From UM-FILTER-42-9 sp038063775 (GTDB lineage Bacteria > Patescibacteriota > Minisyncoccia > Moranbacterales > UBA2206): a DNA stretch of 22,673 nt. Positions 7,282 through 14,624 of this stretch are shown piece after piece. The DNA lies in the NCBI GenBank assembly GCA_038063775.1, contig JBBTUK010000022.1:1-22673 (forward strand), written 5' to 3'. The position numbers were made by a program, and so were the translations under genes. Below the pieces are notes generated by a model, which saw only the letters and a program-made list of their open reading frames with translations, was not told where the DNA came from and ran no database searches. The first letter of the stretch is position 1; each line of letters starts with the position of its first letter.

Positions 7282-7338
7282 GTTAACCATTGTTAACCGG
7301 TGCTAACTATTGACAATACTATTAACACATGTTAACCT
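7282..7338 (+). promoter_or_regulatory. Promoter overlapped by a 10-bp-phased TTAAC operator array
   Basis: TTGACA (7310-7315), a 17-base spacer and TAACCT (7333-7338) form the promoter. The hexamers GTTAAC 7282, GTTAAC 7292, GCTAAC 7302, ATTAAC 7321 and GTTAAC 7331 lie on one face of the helix, with a degenerate step near 7312. They cover both promoter boxes. This is what an autoregulatory site for the adjacent HTH protein would look like. The predicted transcription start falls on the second ATG (7345). Confidence 0.65.
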
Positions 7339-7602
7339 ATGACTATGAAAGAAAGCAAATTTTTATCTACCTCGGAATTGGCCAAGATACTCGGAATTAG
7401 TCGAATTGCCGTATTCAAAAAGATAAAAGAGGGGAAAATCAAGGCTTTCAAAGTCGGCCGGACTTTTGTCGTGGATAGGAAAGATTTGGGCGAGATCACC
7501 GGCACGGTGCTCAAGAATTCCGAAAAAAAGGAAATAGAAGCGAGTGTCCAAAAGCTTTTGGAGGAATACGAAGAAACCTTTAGACTGCTCGGTAAAGAAT
7601 AA
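7339..7602 (+). CDS. Excisionase/MerR-like helix-turn-helix protein, probable antitoxin or repressor of the Doc-like gene
   Basis: The N-terminal half is a winged HTH of the excisionase (AlpA/BldC-like) type: LSTSELAKILGISRIAVFKKI forms the helix-turn-helix (about 8-28), followed by the wing KIKAFKVGRTFVVDRKDLGEI. The C-terminal 30 residues are a charged helix (EKKEIEASVQKLLEEYEETF), a likely partner-binding or dimer segment. It ends 9 bases before a Doc/Fic gene, the usual order of antitoxin then toxin, and phased TTAAC sites cover its own promoter. It is therefore probably the antitoxin and autorepressor of the module. ATG 7345 matches the predicted transcription start and may be the true, leaderless start. 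The HTH is clear; the antitoxin role is inferred from context. Confidence 0.85.
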   Translation: MTMKESKFLSTSELAKILGISRIAVFKKIKEGKIKAFKVGRTFVVDRKDLGEITGTVLKNSEKKEIEASVQKLLEEYEETFRLLGKE

Positions 7603-7611
7603 TATTTTTTT

Positions 7612-8034
7612 ATGAAGCTAAGGGGGATTACGATAACTGAAGTAAAATATTTAGCTCACGCTCTAGCCAAGGAAATGCTGGCCTGGGACGAGCCAATTCC
7701 TGATTTCGGAACACGCCTTCCTAATGTCCTTGAGAGTTGTCTAGCCACCCCTTTTCAGACATTTGACAAAAAAGTATTATATCAGGGTTTGATGGCAAAG
7801 GCGTCAGCGCTTTTTTATTTAATGGTAAAAAACCATCCGTTCGAAAATGGAAACAAGAGGATCGCTATGACAACTCTGTTTGTCCTTCTGCACAAAAACG
7901 GAAAATGGATGAGAGTTGACAATCAGGAGCTTTATAATTTCGCCGTCTGGGTAGCACAAAGCAATCCGAAATTAAAAGACGAAACTATGGCGGCCATTGA
8001 AAAATTTATCAAAACATACATAGTGGATCTATAA
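7612..8034 (+). CDS. doc: Doc/Fic-family protein, probable toxin
   Basis: Fic-fold enzymes transfer phosphate or nucleotide groups to target proteins; Doc phosphorylates EF-Tu and halts translation. The signature HPFENGNKR lies at 75-83. The K after GN and the small size (140 residues) fit the Doc branch, whereas classical AMPylating Fic proteins carry HPFx(D/E)GNGR. The catalytic His75 and the distal Arg83 are present, so it should be active. The N-terminal helices carry the usual VLESCLATPFQTF region of death-on-curing proteins. It is 9 bases after an HTH gene and 5 bases before polA, so it shares a transcript with both. Assignment to Doc/Fic is firm; the biological target is not known. Confidence 0.88.
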   Translation: MKLRGITITEVKYLAHALAKEMLAWDEPIPDFGTRLPNVLESCLATPFQTFDKKVLYQGLMAKASALFYLMVKNHPFENGNKRIAMTTLFVLLHKNGKWMRVDNQELYNFAVWVAQSNPKLKDETMAAIEKFIKTYIVDL

Positions 8035-8039
8035 ATCAT

Positions 8040-10838
8040 ATGGAGAAAGACAAGAAAAAATTAGTTTTAATTGATGGTAATGCCATCATTCACCGAGCTT
8101 TTCATGCTCTGCCGCCGCTGACCAACAAAAAAGGCGAGCTTTTGAACGCGGTTTATGGTTTTACCAGCATGCTTTTGAAGGTGATAAGCGAACTCCAGCC
8201 GGATTATATTATCGCTTCGTTCGATCTCTCCGGTCCGACTTTTCGGCACGATGAATATAAAGAATATAAAGCGACCCGAGTCAAGGCCCCGGATGAGCTT
8301 TACGCGCAAATCGAGCGTGTCAAAGAAGTTGTGAGGACGATGAACATTCCGATCTATGAAAAACAGGGATTTGAAGCGGATGATATTATCGGAACGATTG
8401 TGGCACAATCGGAAAACACCAATGAAGACATTGAAAATATTGTCGTGACCGGAGATTTGGACACTTTGCAGCTCATCAGCCCCAAAACTAAAGTTTACGC
8501 GTTGCGTCGCGGGATGAGCGATACGGTCATTTATAATTCGGATGCGGTGCGTGAACGCTACGGAATTGATCCGGAGCAGATGGTTGATTACAAGGGTCTC
8601 CGCGGGGATCCATCCGACAACATTCCGGGCGTCAAAGGCGTTGGCGAGAAAACGGCTATGGAACTCATCCAGAAATATAAATCCATCGAAGGCGTCTACG
8701 CTTCAATCGGAGAGATCAAGGGCGCGCTGAAAGTTAAATTGGAACGGGACAAGATGCAGGCCTTCATGTCGAAAAAACTTTCCGAGATCGTCAAGAGTGT
8801 TCCGGTTAATCTGTCGCTCACTGACGCCGTCACGCGCGATTTTGACCGCCAAAAACTGGTGGCCTTGTTCCAAGATTTGAATTTTTTCAGCTTGATAAAG
8901 CGCATTCCCGGGCAAACTGGGGTTCACCCCGTTAAATCCGCCGAAGGCGGTCCCGCTTCGCGGGAACTTAACGGGGTAAAAGATTTCAAATATGAATTAG
9001 TAGCCAAAGATAAAACAGATGAATTCATAAAACTTCTAGAGGAGCAGAAAGAAATTTCAATTTATCTCCGTACCACTGGTAGCAAATATTATGACAGCGA
9101 ACTTTTAGGCATAGGGTTTAGCTGGAAAGCCGGAAGAGCTGGCTATATTGCCTTCAGCGAAATCGGAAATAAAAGTTCCCAACCCAAGGCTGGTCGGCCT
9201 GGAGCCGAAAAGTTAAAAGTTGTCCTAGAGAATGAATCGATAAAAAAAATTGGTTACGATTTGAAATATGTCATCGAGGTGCTGCAAAAATACGGCATTG
9301 AGCTTAAAGGAGGGTTGTATGACACGATGCTGGCAGCCTATGTGCTCAACCCCGGCGGGAAAATAGAATTCAAAAATCTGGTTCTGGAAGAGCTCAAGGA
9401 AGAAATAACCGGCAAGGACAAATCCGGGCAATTGGGATTGGAAATTGAATCAGAGGAGTCCGTCGCCCAAAAGATCTGCAGAGCGGCCGACTACATCTTA
9501 AAGCTGAAACAGATCTACGAAAAGAAGATCGGAGAAATAGCGGCCGAGCAAAAAAACAAAGATAGTCGCAAGCTAGACAAGAACGCCGAAACTGTTTTTA
9601 GAAACATCGAAATGCCTTTAGTCGACGTACTGGCGGACATGGAAATGTCCGGGATAAAACTGAATCCCATAATTTTCAAGGGCATTTCCCAAAAGATAGA
9701 TAAGAAAGTAGAAAATTTGGAAAAAAACATCTATGGTCTGGCCGACTCCCAATTTAACATCAATTCTCCCAAACAGGTCGGGGAAATCCTTTTCGAAAAA
9801 CTGAAACTGCCGACGGAGAATATCAAAAAGAGTAAAACCGGATTTTCCACCGCCTCCGGAGAGCTGTCTAAATTGATGAAAGAGCATAAAATCATTGAAA
9901 AAATAGAAGAATACCGGGAACTATTCAAACTTAAAACAACTTATCTTGATACTTTGCCAGAGTATATGGACAAAAATCACCGGATCCATACGAATTTCAA
10001 CCAGGCCGTCACGGCCACCGGCCGGCTTTCATCTTCCGACCCCAATCTGCAAAACATACCCATCAAAACCGAGTTGGGACAGCTCATTCGGACGGCTTTT
10101 GTGGCAGAAGAAGGTTGGCGCCTGGTGAGCGCCGATTATTCCCAAATTGATCTCAGGGTCGTGGCGCACATGAGCGAAGACAAAAAAATGATCGAGACTT
10201 TCTATAAAGATGATGACATCCATCGCATGACGGCGGCGGAAATAAACAAGGTGCCACTCTCCCAAGTGACGGAAGCAATGAGAAAAAAAGCCAAAGCGCT
10301 GAATTTTGGAGTGCTTTACGGAATGAGTGTTTTCGGTTTTTCCGAATCTGCCGGAATTGAAAGGGAAGAGGCCAAAAAATTCATCGATGAATATATGGAA
10401 AAATTTTCCGGAGTGGCTCGCTATATCCGAGAGACCAAAGAATTTGCCAAAAATAATTTATACGTGGAAACGGAACTGGGGCGCCGTCGCTATATTCCGG
10501 AAATAAATTCACCCAATTTTCAAGTGGCTAACGCGGCCGAACGGATGGCCATCAATATGCCCATCCAGGGCATGACGGCCGACATTATGAAGGTAGCTAT
10601 GATAAAAATCAACGAGGAATATAAAGATAACCCGGATGTCAGAATGATTCTCCAGATCCATGACGAGATTGTTTTTGAAGTGAAAGAACCTGCCCGCGAT
10701 GCTGCGCATAGCACTGCAGGCGGGGAAACTGCGGAAGAGGTCGGAGAAAAAGTAAAAGAAATTATGGAAAATGTTTATAAACTTAGAGTGCCGCTTGTGG
10801 TCAAAATAAAAATCGGAGATAGTTGGGGAGAGATATAA
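8040..10838 (+). CDS. polA: DNA polymerase I with three palindromic-element insertions
   Basis: This enzyme removes RNA primers and fills gaps in replication and repair. The 5' nuclease domain (about 1-290) shows DGNAIIHRAFHALPPL, EADDIIG, TGDLDTLQL and the GVKGVGEKTA helix-hairpin-helix. The 3'-5' exonuclease-like domain (about 315-510) has lost its acidic residues (YLRTTG instead of DxETT; DLKYV instead of NLKYD), so proofreading should be dead, as in Taq. The polymerase domain has motif A DYSQID (699-704, usually DYSQIE), motif B RKKAKALNFGVLYG and motif C HDE (874-876). Three stretches with no family counterpart, about 296-313, 378-392 and 884-895, coincide with DNA palindromes. The last is only about 10 residues after motif C, beyond EVKE. 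At 932 residues it is close to usual length because insertions add about 45. It begins 5 bases after doc. Confidence 0.97.
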   Translation: MEKDKKKLVLIDGNAIIHRAFHALPPLTNKKGELLNAVYGFTSMLLKVISELQPDYIIASFDLSGPTFRHDEYKEYKATRVKAPDELYAQIERVKEVVRTMNIPIYEKQGFEADDIIGTIVAQSENTNEDIENIVVTGDLDTLQLISPKTKVYALRRGMSDTVIYNSDAVRERYGIDPEQMVDYKGLRGDPSDNIPGVKGVGEKTAMELIQKYKSIEGVYASIGEIKGALKVKLERDKMQAFMSKKLSEIVKSVPVNLSLTDAVTRDFDRQKLVALFQDLNFFSLIKRIPGQTGVHPVKSAEGGPASRELNGVKDFKYELVAKDKTDEFIKLLEEQKEISIYLRTTGSKYYDSELLGIGFSWKAGRAGYIAFSEIGNKSSQPKAGRPGAEKLKVVLENESIKKIGYDLKYVIEVLQKYGIELKGGLYDTMLAAYVLNPGGKIEFKNLVLEELKEEITGKDKSGQLGLEIESEESVAQKICRAADYILKLKQIYEKKIGEIAAEQKNKDSRKLDKNAETVFRNIEMPLVDVLADMEMSGIKLNPIIFKGISQKIDKKVENLEKNIYGLADSQFNINSPKQVGEILFEKLKLPTENIKKSKTGFSTASGELSKLMKEHKIIEKIEEYRELFKLKTTYLDTLPEYMDKNHRIHTNFNQAVTATGRLSSSDPNLQNIPIKTELGQLIRTAFVAEEGWRLVSADYSQIDLRVVAHMSEDKKMIETFYKDDDIHRMTAAEINKVPLSQVTEAMRKKAKALNFGVLYGMSVFGFSESAGIEREEAKKFIDEYMEKFSGVARYIRETKEFAKNNLYVETELGRRRYIPEINSPNFQVANAAERMAINMPIQGMTADIMKVAMIKINEEYKDNPDVRMILQIHDEIVFEVKEPARDAAHSTAGGETAEEVGEKVKEIMENVYKLRVPLVVKIKIGDSWGEI
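8926..8977 (+). repeat. Family C-like palindromic element in polA, three-stem form (C1)
   Basis: Outer arms ACCCCGTTAA (8926-8935) and TTAACGGGGT (8968-8977) are perfectly complementary over 10 bases. Inside lie two hairpins, CCGCC-gaa-GGCGG (8938-8950) and CCCGC-ttc-GCGGG (8952-8964), giving a three-way junction. It is read in frame between the 5' nuclease and exonuclease-like domains. Confidence 0.85.
9172..9214 (+). repeat. Family C element in polA (C2)
   Basis: By eye about 30 of 36 bases match the element at 10848-10888: TTCCCA, CC-aAGGCTGGTC, GCCT and the closing GCCG/GCGG-AAAA arm. It encodes SSQPKAGRPGAEK inside the exonuclease-like domain. Confidence 0.8.
10689..10724 (+). repeat. 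Palindromic insertion near the polA catalytic motif C (C8)
   Basis: CCTGC (10689-10693) pairs with GCAGG (10716-10720), and alternatively CCCGC with GCGGG. Inside, TGCT pairs with AGCA. It encodes about PARDAAHSTAGG between EVKE and ETAEEVGEKVKEIME, where polA normally runs on directly. Confidence 0.7.
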
Positions 10839-10847
10839 TAAAGATAA

Positions 10848-10888
10848 AAATTCCCAGCCTAAGGCTGGTCCGCCTAGGGCGGAAAAAT
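10848..10888 (+). repeat. Family C element between polA and the 10894 gene (C3)
   Basis: Two adjacent hairpins, CCAGCCT/AGGCTGG and CCGCC/GGCGG, lie inside AATT-type outer arms. It fills nearly all of the 55-base gap and ends next to the ATG at 10894. Confidence 0.85.
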
Positions 10889-10893
10889 TCAAA

Positions 10894-11235
10894 ATGCAAA
10901 GTTACAGTTTAAAATTAAAAAATATTTTTTTAAATCTAGTTCCGATTTTAGTAATGATTGGACTAATTCCGTTAATAAAAAACGATTATTGGCTAGCTTT
11001 TATCTATGCGGTTGTTATAATTATTTCCCTTGCAATTAAATACGAAAAAAAAGAATACATTTTCCTGCTATTCGGATTTTTTGGAATGATAATCTCGGAA
11101 TATTTTTTCATAAGCACAGGAGTGGAGACTTTCGAAAGAAATAGTTTGTTGGGCGCAATGCCTTTGTGGCTGCCATTTTTATGGGCATATGTATTTGTGG
11201 TGATAAAAAGAGCGATCAAATTTTTAGAAAATTAA
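10894..11235 (+). CDS. Small integral membrane protein of unknown function
   Basis: I do not recognise a family. The 113 residues contain about four hydrophobic segments: about 10-27 (IFLNLVPILVMIGLIPLI), 31-48 (YWLAFIYAVVIIISLAI), 54-73 (YIFLLFGFFGMIISEYFFI) and 87-105 (AMPLWLPFLWAYVFVVIKRA). Basic residues lie between segments one and three (KYEKKEY) and at the C-terminus (KRAIKF), suggesting those ends face the cytoplasm. A PLWLPFLWAYVFV motif in the last segment may be characteristic. The gene starts right after a repeat element and ends 3 bases before mutM, so it is probably co-transcribed with mutM. No Shine-Dalgarno site is seen. Confidence 0.75.
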   Translation: MQSYSLKLKNIFLNLVPILVMIGLIPLIKNDYWLAFIYAVVIIISLAIKYEKKEYIFLLFGFFGMIISEYFFISTGVETFERNSLLGAMPLWLPFLWAYVFVVIKRAIKFLEN

Positions 11236-11238
11236 TTT

Positions 11239-12156
11239 ATGCCTGAACTGCCGGAAGTGGAAACGGTTGTTAGCGACCTGAATAAAAAAATCGTCGGTGA
11301 TACCATCATCAATTTTTGGAGCGACTGGCCGAAAGCCATCAAGGGTAAGTCTTTGGCGGTTTTTAAAAAAGAAATAAATGGGCAGAAAATTTTAGGAGCT
11401 CGCCGGATTGGAAAAAATATCTTCATCGATCTCTCAGGAGAGAAAACGCTATATATTCATCTGAAAATGACCGGTCATTTACTCGTAAAGCTCCACCTCG
11501 CCTCGGCCCTCTCCTTAGCAAGGAGAGGGAGTAAGGGTGAGGTCGGAAAGGATTATTTTACGGATAAAGTAAATCAATATATCCATCACATTTGGACGCT
11601 AAAAAATTCCGCCAAAGGCGGATCCGCCTCTGGCGGAAAAACCATGGAATTTTCAGATCTGCGTAAATTTGGGAAAATTGTTTTGGACAATACAAAAAAA
11701 ATTTCAGAGCTGAAAGAAGTGAAAGCGCTGGGCGTGGATGCAATGAGCCTGGAATTTACTCTCAAAAAATTTGAAGAAATTTTAAATCGCAAAAACAACA
11801 AGCCACTTGGGCTAGTATTGATGGAACAAGAGCTTATCGCCGGAATCGGCAATATTTACCGGAGCGAAATTTTGTTCGAAGCTGGAATCTTGCCCACAAG
11901 GTTAGTTAAAAATATAAAAAGCCCAGAAATTAAAAAATTATACTTAGCTATCCAAAAAGTCCTCAGAAAAGCCATAAAATTGAGAGGAACTTCGGACAGT
12001 GATTATCGCGATACTGCCGGCGCCCCGGGCAGTTTTCAAAAAGCGCTCAAAGTTTATAAACGGAGTGGAAAAAAATGCCTAAAATGTGGTAAGATTATAT
12101 TGCGCGGAAAGATGGGACAGCGCAGTGTCTTCCATTGTTCGCGTTGCCAAAAATAA
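11239..12156 (+). CDS. mutM: Formamidopyrimidine-DNA glycosylase with two palindromic-element insertions
   Basis: MutM excises 8-oxoguanine and formamidopyrimidines and nicks the abasic site. The start PELPEVETV gives the catalytic N-terminal Pro and Glu after Met removal. RRIGKNIFIDL carries the conserved Lys, and IHLKMTGHL is present. The helix-two-turn-helix region is QELIAGIGNIYRSEILFEA. The C-terminal zinc finger has CLKCGKII...GQRSVFHCSRCQ with all four Cys and the conserved Arg. Two stretches are foreign: about 86-102 (family A repeat: LASALSLARRGSKGEVG), after GHLLVKL, and about 123-134 (family C repeat: SAKGGSASGGKT), just before the MEFSDLRKFG strand. Both sit where family members have variable loops between N-terminal domain strands. 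At 305 residues it is about 30 longer than usual, matching the insertions. Confidence 0.95.
   Translation: MPELPEVETVVSDLNKKIVGDTIINFWSDWPKAIKGKSLAVFKKEINGQKILGARRIGKNIFIDLSGEKTLYIHLKMTGHLLVKLHLASALSLARRGSKGEVGKDYFTDKVNQYIHHIWTLKNSAKGGSASGGKTMEFSDLRKFGKIVLDNTKKISELKEVKALGVDAMSLEFTLKKFEEILNRKNNKPLGLVLMEQELIAGIGNIYRSEILFEAGILPTRLVKNIKSPEIKKLYLAIQKVLRKAIKLRGTSDSDYRDTAGAPGSFQKALKVYKRSGKKCLKCGKIILRGKMGQRSVFHCSRCQK
11495..11543 (+). repeat. Family A palindromic element in mutM (A2)
   Basis: ACCTC (11495-11499) pairs with GAGGT (11539-11543). CCCTCTCCTT (11507-11516) pairs with AAGGAGAGGG (11520-11529). Read in frame. Confidence 0.88.
11605..11640 (+). repeat. Family C element in mutM (C4)
   Basis: CCGCC-aaa-GGCGG is followed by a two-base spacer and CCGCC-tct-GGCGG; TTCC and GGAA close the ends. 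This is the cleanest double-hairpin copy and is read in frame. Confidence 0.88.
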
Positions 12157-12188
12157 GCATAATAATAAATAATAAAAAATATTAAAAG

Positions 12189-13280
12189 ATGGACAATAGA
12201 AAAAAAATTATTATCGCGGTTATTGCAATTGTTATTGCCGCCGCCGGCAGCTATCTTATCTATAAGCTAGCCGGGAAAAAATCAGTCAAGCAAATAAACA
12301 TAAATAGCGAATCGGCTTCTTTGCCTATCGCTAATGAAGGTCCAGTGAGCCCGATTTCCGGACTGTCTTGCGAAAACTGGAATCGCCGGCCATTCGCGGT
12401 GATGCAGCCGGCTGATTTGACCGCTCGTCCGGCCGCCGGATTTTCCGACGCGGATATGGTCATTGAAATGCCGGTAATTACAGCCTCTATCACCAGGCTG
12501 ATGTCGATTTATGTGTGTGGAAATCCGGATGATGTCGGATCAATGAGAAGTTCGCGTCACGACTACATCGCTTTGGCCAAGGGGCTGGATGCCATTTTCG
12601 TGCATTGGGGCGGCTCGCACTACGCCAAAGAAAAATTGAACGAGGGCGTGATTGACAATTTGAATTGCAACAATGACGGCGGCAAATCGGCCGGGCAATA
12701 TTGTTACCGCAAAGAGGAAACCGGAGAAATGCGCGGAGTGGATACGGGCTATGCCAAATTCGCGCGCCTCTTGGAAGGCGCCAAAGATTTTGGCTATCGG
12801 CTGGAAAATAAATTTTCCGGCTATCCGCATCAGGCCGAAACGCCGCTGGACCAGCGGCCGAACGGCGGGCATTTGCGCGTAGCTTTTGCCGGACTATTCG
12901 CGGTCGAATATGATTATGACAAGGAAAGCAATTCATATTTGCGGACCTGGGGAAAAAAAGAGGATACCGATCGCAACAACGGCAAAAGAATCGCGCCGAA
13001 AAATATTGTTGTTGCCATAGCAGCCTCCGAGCAGATAGAAGGCCAGTATAATAACGTTCAAATCGGAGATCCTTGGTATGACACATCTGATTCCGGCGAA
13101 GCGCATTATTATCTGAATGGTCAGGAAAGCAATGGAACCTGGAAAAAAGACAAAGCGAAACTGGACAGTAAGTTATTCTTTTATGATTCCAGCGGACAAG
13201 AAGTGAAGTTTGTTCCGGGTCAGGTGTGGGTGGAATTTTTGGAGCCCGGGCAAGGTCTCAAGTGGACGCCAGCCGCCTAA
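12189..13280 (+). CDS. DUF3048 (YerB-like) membrane-anchored extracytoplasmic protein
   Basis: The body matches the DUF3048/YerB family, common in Gram-positive and CPR bacteria; its molecular role is not established. An N-terminal anchor (about 5-27, IIIAVIAIVIAAAGSYLIY) is followed by a Ser/Asn-rich linker. Family hallmarks are RRPFAVMQPADLTARPAAGFSDADMVIEMPV (about 67-97, usually RP-AVMIDN...ARPQSGL-ADVVYE), ASITRLMSIY, GSMRSSRHDYIALAKGLDAIFVHWGGS, and C-terminal FVPGQVWVEFLEP. There is no lipobox cysteine, unlike Bacillus YerB, so it is anchored by the helix. At 363 residues it is full length. The gap from mutM is 32 AT-rich bases without a clear promoter, and a terminator-like hairpin follows. 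The family is clear; a cell-surface role is inferred from the anchor. Confidence 0.9.
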   Translation: MDNRKKIIIAVIAIVIAAAGSYLIYKLAGKKSVKQININSESASLPIANEGPVSPISGLSCENWNRRPFAVMQPADLTARPAAGFSDADMVIEMPVITASITRLMSIYVCGNPDDVGSMRSSRHDYIALAKGLDAIFVHWGGSHYAKEKLNEGVIDNLNCNNDGGKSAGQYCYRKEETGEMRGVDTGYAKFARLLEGAKDFGYRLENKFSGYPHQAETPLDQRPNGGHLRVAFAGLFAVEYDYDKESNSYLRTWGKKEDTDRNNGKRIAPKNIVVAIAASEQIEGQYNNVQIGDPWYDTSDSGEAHYYLNGQESNGTWKKDKAKLDSKLFFYDSSGQEVKFVPGQVWVEFLEPGQGLKWTPAA

Positions 13281-13296
13281 GTTTATGATTTTTGCA

Positions 13297-13330
13297 AAAG
13301 CCTTCGAAGGGGATTTTCTTTTTTGTTTTT
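13297..13330 (+). terminator. Probable terminator after the DUF3048 gene
   Basis: CCTT-cg-AAGG (13301-13310), with AAAAG before and GATTTT after extending the stem weakly, leads into a T-rich tract (13313-13330). Confidence 0.45.
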
Positions 13331-13377
13331 CTAAAATACTATATACTAGGAACAAAAGAGCTTATTTAAATTATAAT

Positions 13378-13476
13378 GTCATTCCCGACCTGATCGGGAA
13401 TCCAGTAAAAAAGCTAAAATTATCGGACTAGATTCCCGTTGGAGTTTATCCTCGCGAAAGCGGGGGCGGGAATGAC
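13378..13476 (-). repeat. Family B element upstream of holA, inverted (B2)
   Basis: A 99-base element bounded by GTCATTCCCG (13378-13387) and CGGGAATGAC (13467-13476). Its right half is an inverted, nearly identical copy of the start of the tsaE element. Internal ATTCCCG/CGGGAAT arms form hairpins at both ends. A TATAAT (13372-13377) abuts it, so holA transcripts may carry it in the leader. Confidence 0.88.
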
Positions 13477-13495
13477 AAGTGTAAAAAACTAGCTT

Positions 13496-14476
13496 ATGGT
13501 TATTTTTCTTTACGGCGAAGACTCATTCCGGTCCGGCCAAAAAATGCTTCAAATAAAAGAAAAATTCCTGGCAACCAACCTTGCCGGAGCCGGCTTATCG
13601 GTGTTTGATTACGAGGATGCAAATTTAAAATCCCAACCCTTGGATATTTTAGGAATGCAGAACTTATTGAATCCAAAAAGGCTAGTGATCATTAAAAATG
13701 CAATTTCAGCTGCTGAAGAATCAGAGCGGGAAGGAATTTTAGATTATTTTAAAAAAAATTCCACGGTGGCTGAGGACAATGATCTAGTGGTTGTGTTTTT
13801 TGAAAACAGTCTGCCGAAAAAAAACAGCACTCTGTTCAAGTTTTTGAACAAAGGCGCGAAAAGCCAGAACTTTGAAAGATTGTCTGGAATGAAAATAAAC
13901 CAGTGGGTCCTAAAAAGATTAAAGGAGTTGGATCCGAGGGCCAGCATCGCCAATTCCGCCTTGGAAAAACTAGTAGCCTTTTCGGGAGGCGATACGCATA
14001 CCCTGAATTCAGAAATTCAAAAACTGATAAATTTTGCTGATGGTAAAATCATCAAAGACGAAGATATTGAAAAATTAGTCACCGCGAATATTAGTATAAA
14101 AATTTTTGATACCATCGATGCTCTGGGAGCTAATAAAAAGAAAGAAGCTGCGAAACTCTTTCATGAGCATCTGAAGAGAGGGGAAGACCCTTTTTATCTT
14201 TTTTCCATGTTCGTCTATCAATTCCGAAATCTTTTGAAGGCGGCTGATCTAAAGGAAAATAGTGGAAGTGACGAATATGAAATAGCCCGCGTCACGGGAC
14301 TTCACCCGTTCGTGGTCAAAAAAAGCTTGTCCCAAATTAGAAATTTTTCTCTGGCTGGTCAGGCTTTGGATAGGCTGAAAAATATTTATCAGCAATTGGC
14401 GGAATTGGACACTAAAATAAAAACCGGGAAAATTGACATTCGGCTGGCATTGGATAAGTTTATAGTGGAGCTCTGA
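13496..14476 (+). CDS. holA: DNA polymerase III delta subunit (clamp loader)
   Basis: HolA opens the beta clamp in the clamp-loader complex. The N-terminal AAA+-like domain starts FLYGEDSFRSGQK, the typical yGeE/D opening, and lacks a real Walker A as expected for delta. LDILGMQNLLNPKRLVIIKNA is the family segment that contacts the clamp (usually ...sLF..rRlvvv). NSLPKKNSTLFKFL, LSGMKINQWVLKRLKE, FSGGDTHTLNSEIQKLINFA and ISIKIFDTIDALGANKKKEA mark the middle domains. The C-terminal collar domain ends GKIDIRLALDKFIVEL, as in most HolA. At 326 residues it is normal. It is convergent with rpsT, a known frequent neighbour of holA. It carries no palindromic insert, but a family B element lies in its leader region. 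Confidence 0.95.
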   Translation: MVIFLYGEDSFRSGQKMLQIKEKFLATNLAGAGLSVFDYEDANLKSQPLDILGMQNLLNPKRLVIIKNAISAAEESEREGILDYFKKNSTVAEDNDLVVVFFENSLPKKNSTLFKFLNKGAKSQNFERLSGMKINQWVLKRLKELDPRASIANSALEKLVAFSGGDTHTLNSEIQKLINFADGKIIKDEDIEKLVTANISIKIFDTIDALGANKKKEAAKLFHEHLKRGEDPFYLFSMFVYQFRNLLKAADLKENSGSDEYEIARVTGLHPFVVKKSLSQIRNFSLAGQALDRLKNIYQQLAELDTKIKTGKIDIRLALDKFIVEL

Positions 14477-14477
14477 T

Positions 14478-14510
14478 CAAACTTTCTTAACGCTCAAAAG
14501 CTTAAGTTTG
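14478..14510 (+). terminator. Hairpin just after holA, weak terminator candidate
   Basis: CAAACTT (14478-14484) pairs with AAGTTTG (14504-14510); inner TTAA/TTAA and GCT/AGC extend it. There is no strong T tract after it, so termination is uncertain. The remaining gap to 14582 shows only a small CGCG...CGCG inverted repeat. Confidence 0.3.
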
Positions 14511-14582
14511 TTTACGCGCTACGCTATACGCGGAAATCTTTATATATAAAGCGTTACTAAAATTTCGCAAGGCGGAAAAACA

Positions 14583-14614
14583 GAAAAGAAAAAGCCGCCA
14601 GTAAAACTGGCGGC
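14583..14614 (-). terminator. Intrinsic terminator of rpsT
   Basis: GCCGCCAGT (14594-14602) and ACTGGCGGC (14606-14614) form a perfect 9-base stem with a 3-base loop. On the minus strand it is followed by TTTTTCTTTTC. Confidence 0.85.
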
Positions 14615-14624
14615 GACTGACATC

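Noticed and set aside
7282..7336. TTAAC units as a possible CRISPR array or replication iterons
   Set aside because: Units are only 6-7 bases at 10-base steps and overlap a promoter; there are no spacers and no cas or replication initiator gene nearby.
12490..13086. 198-codon minus-strand open frame opposite DUF3048
   Set aside because: Antisense to a recognised family; composition (Arg, Cys, His rich) is typical of a shadow frame.
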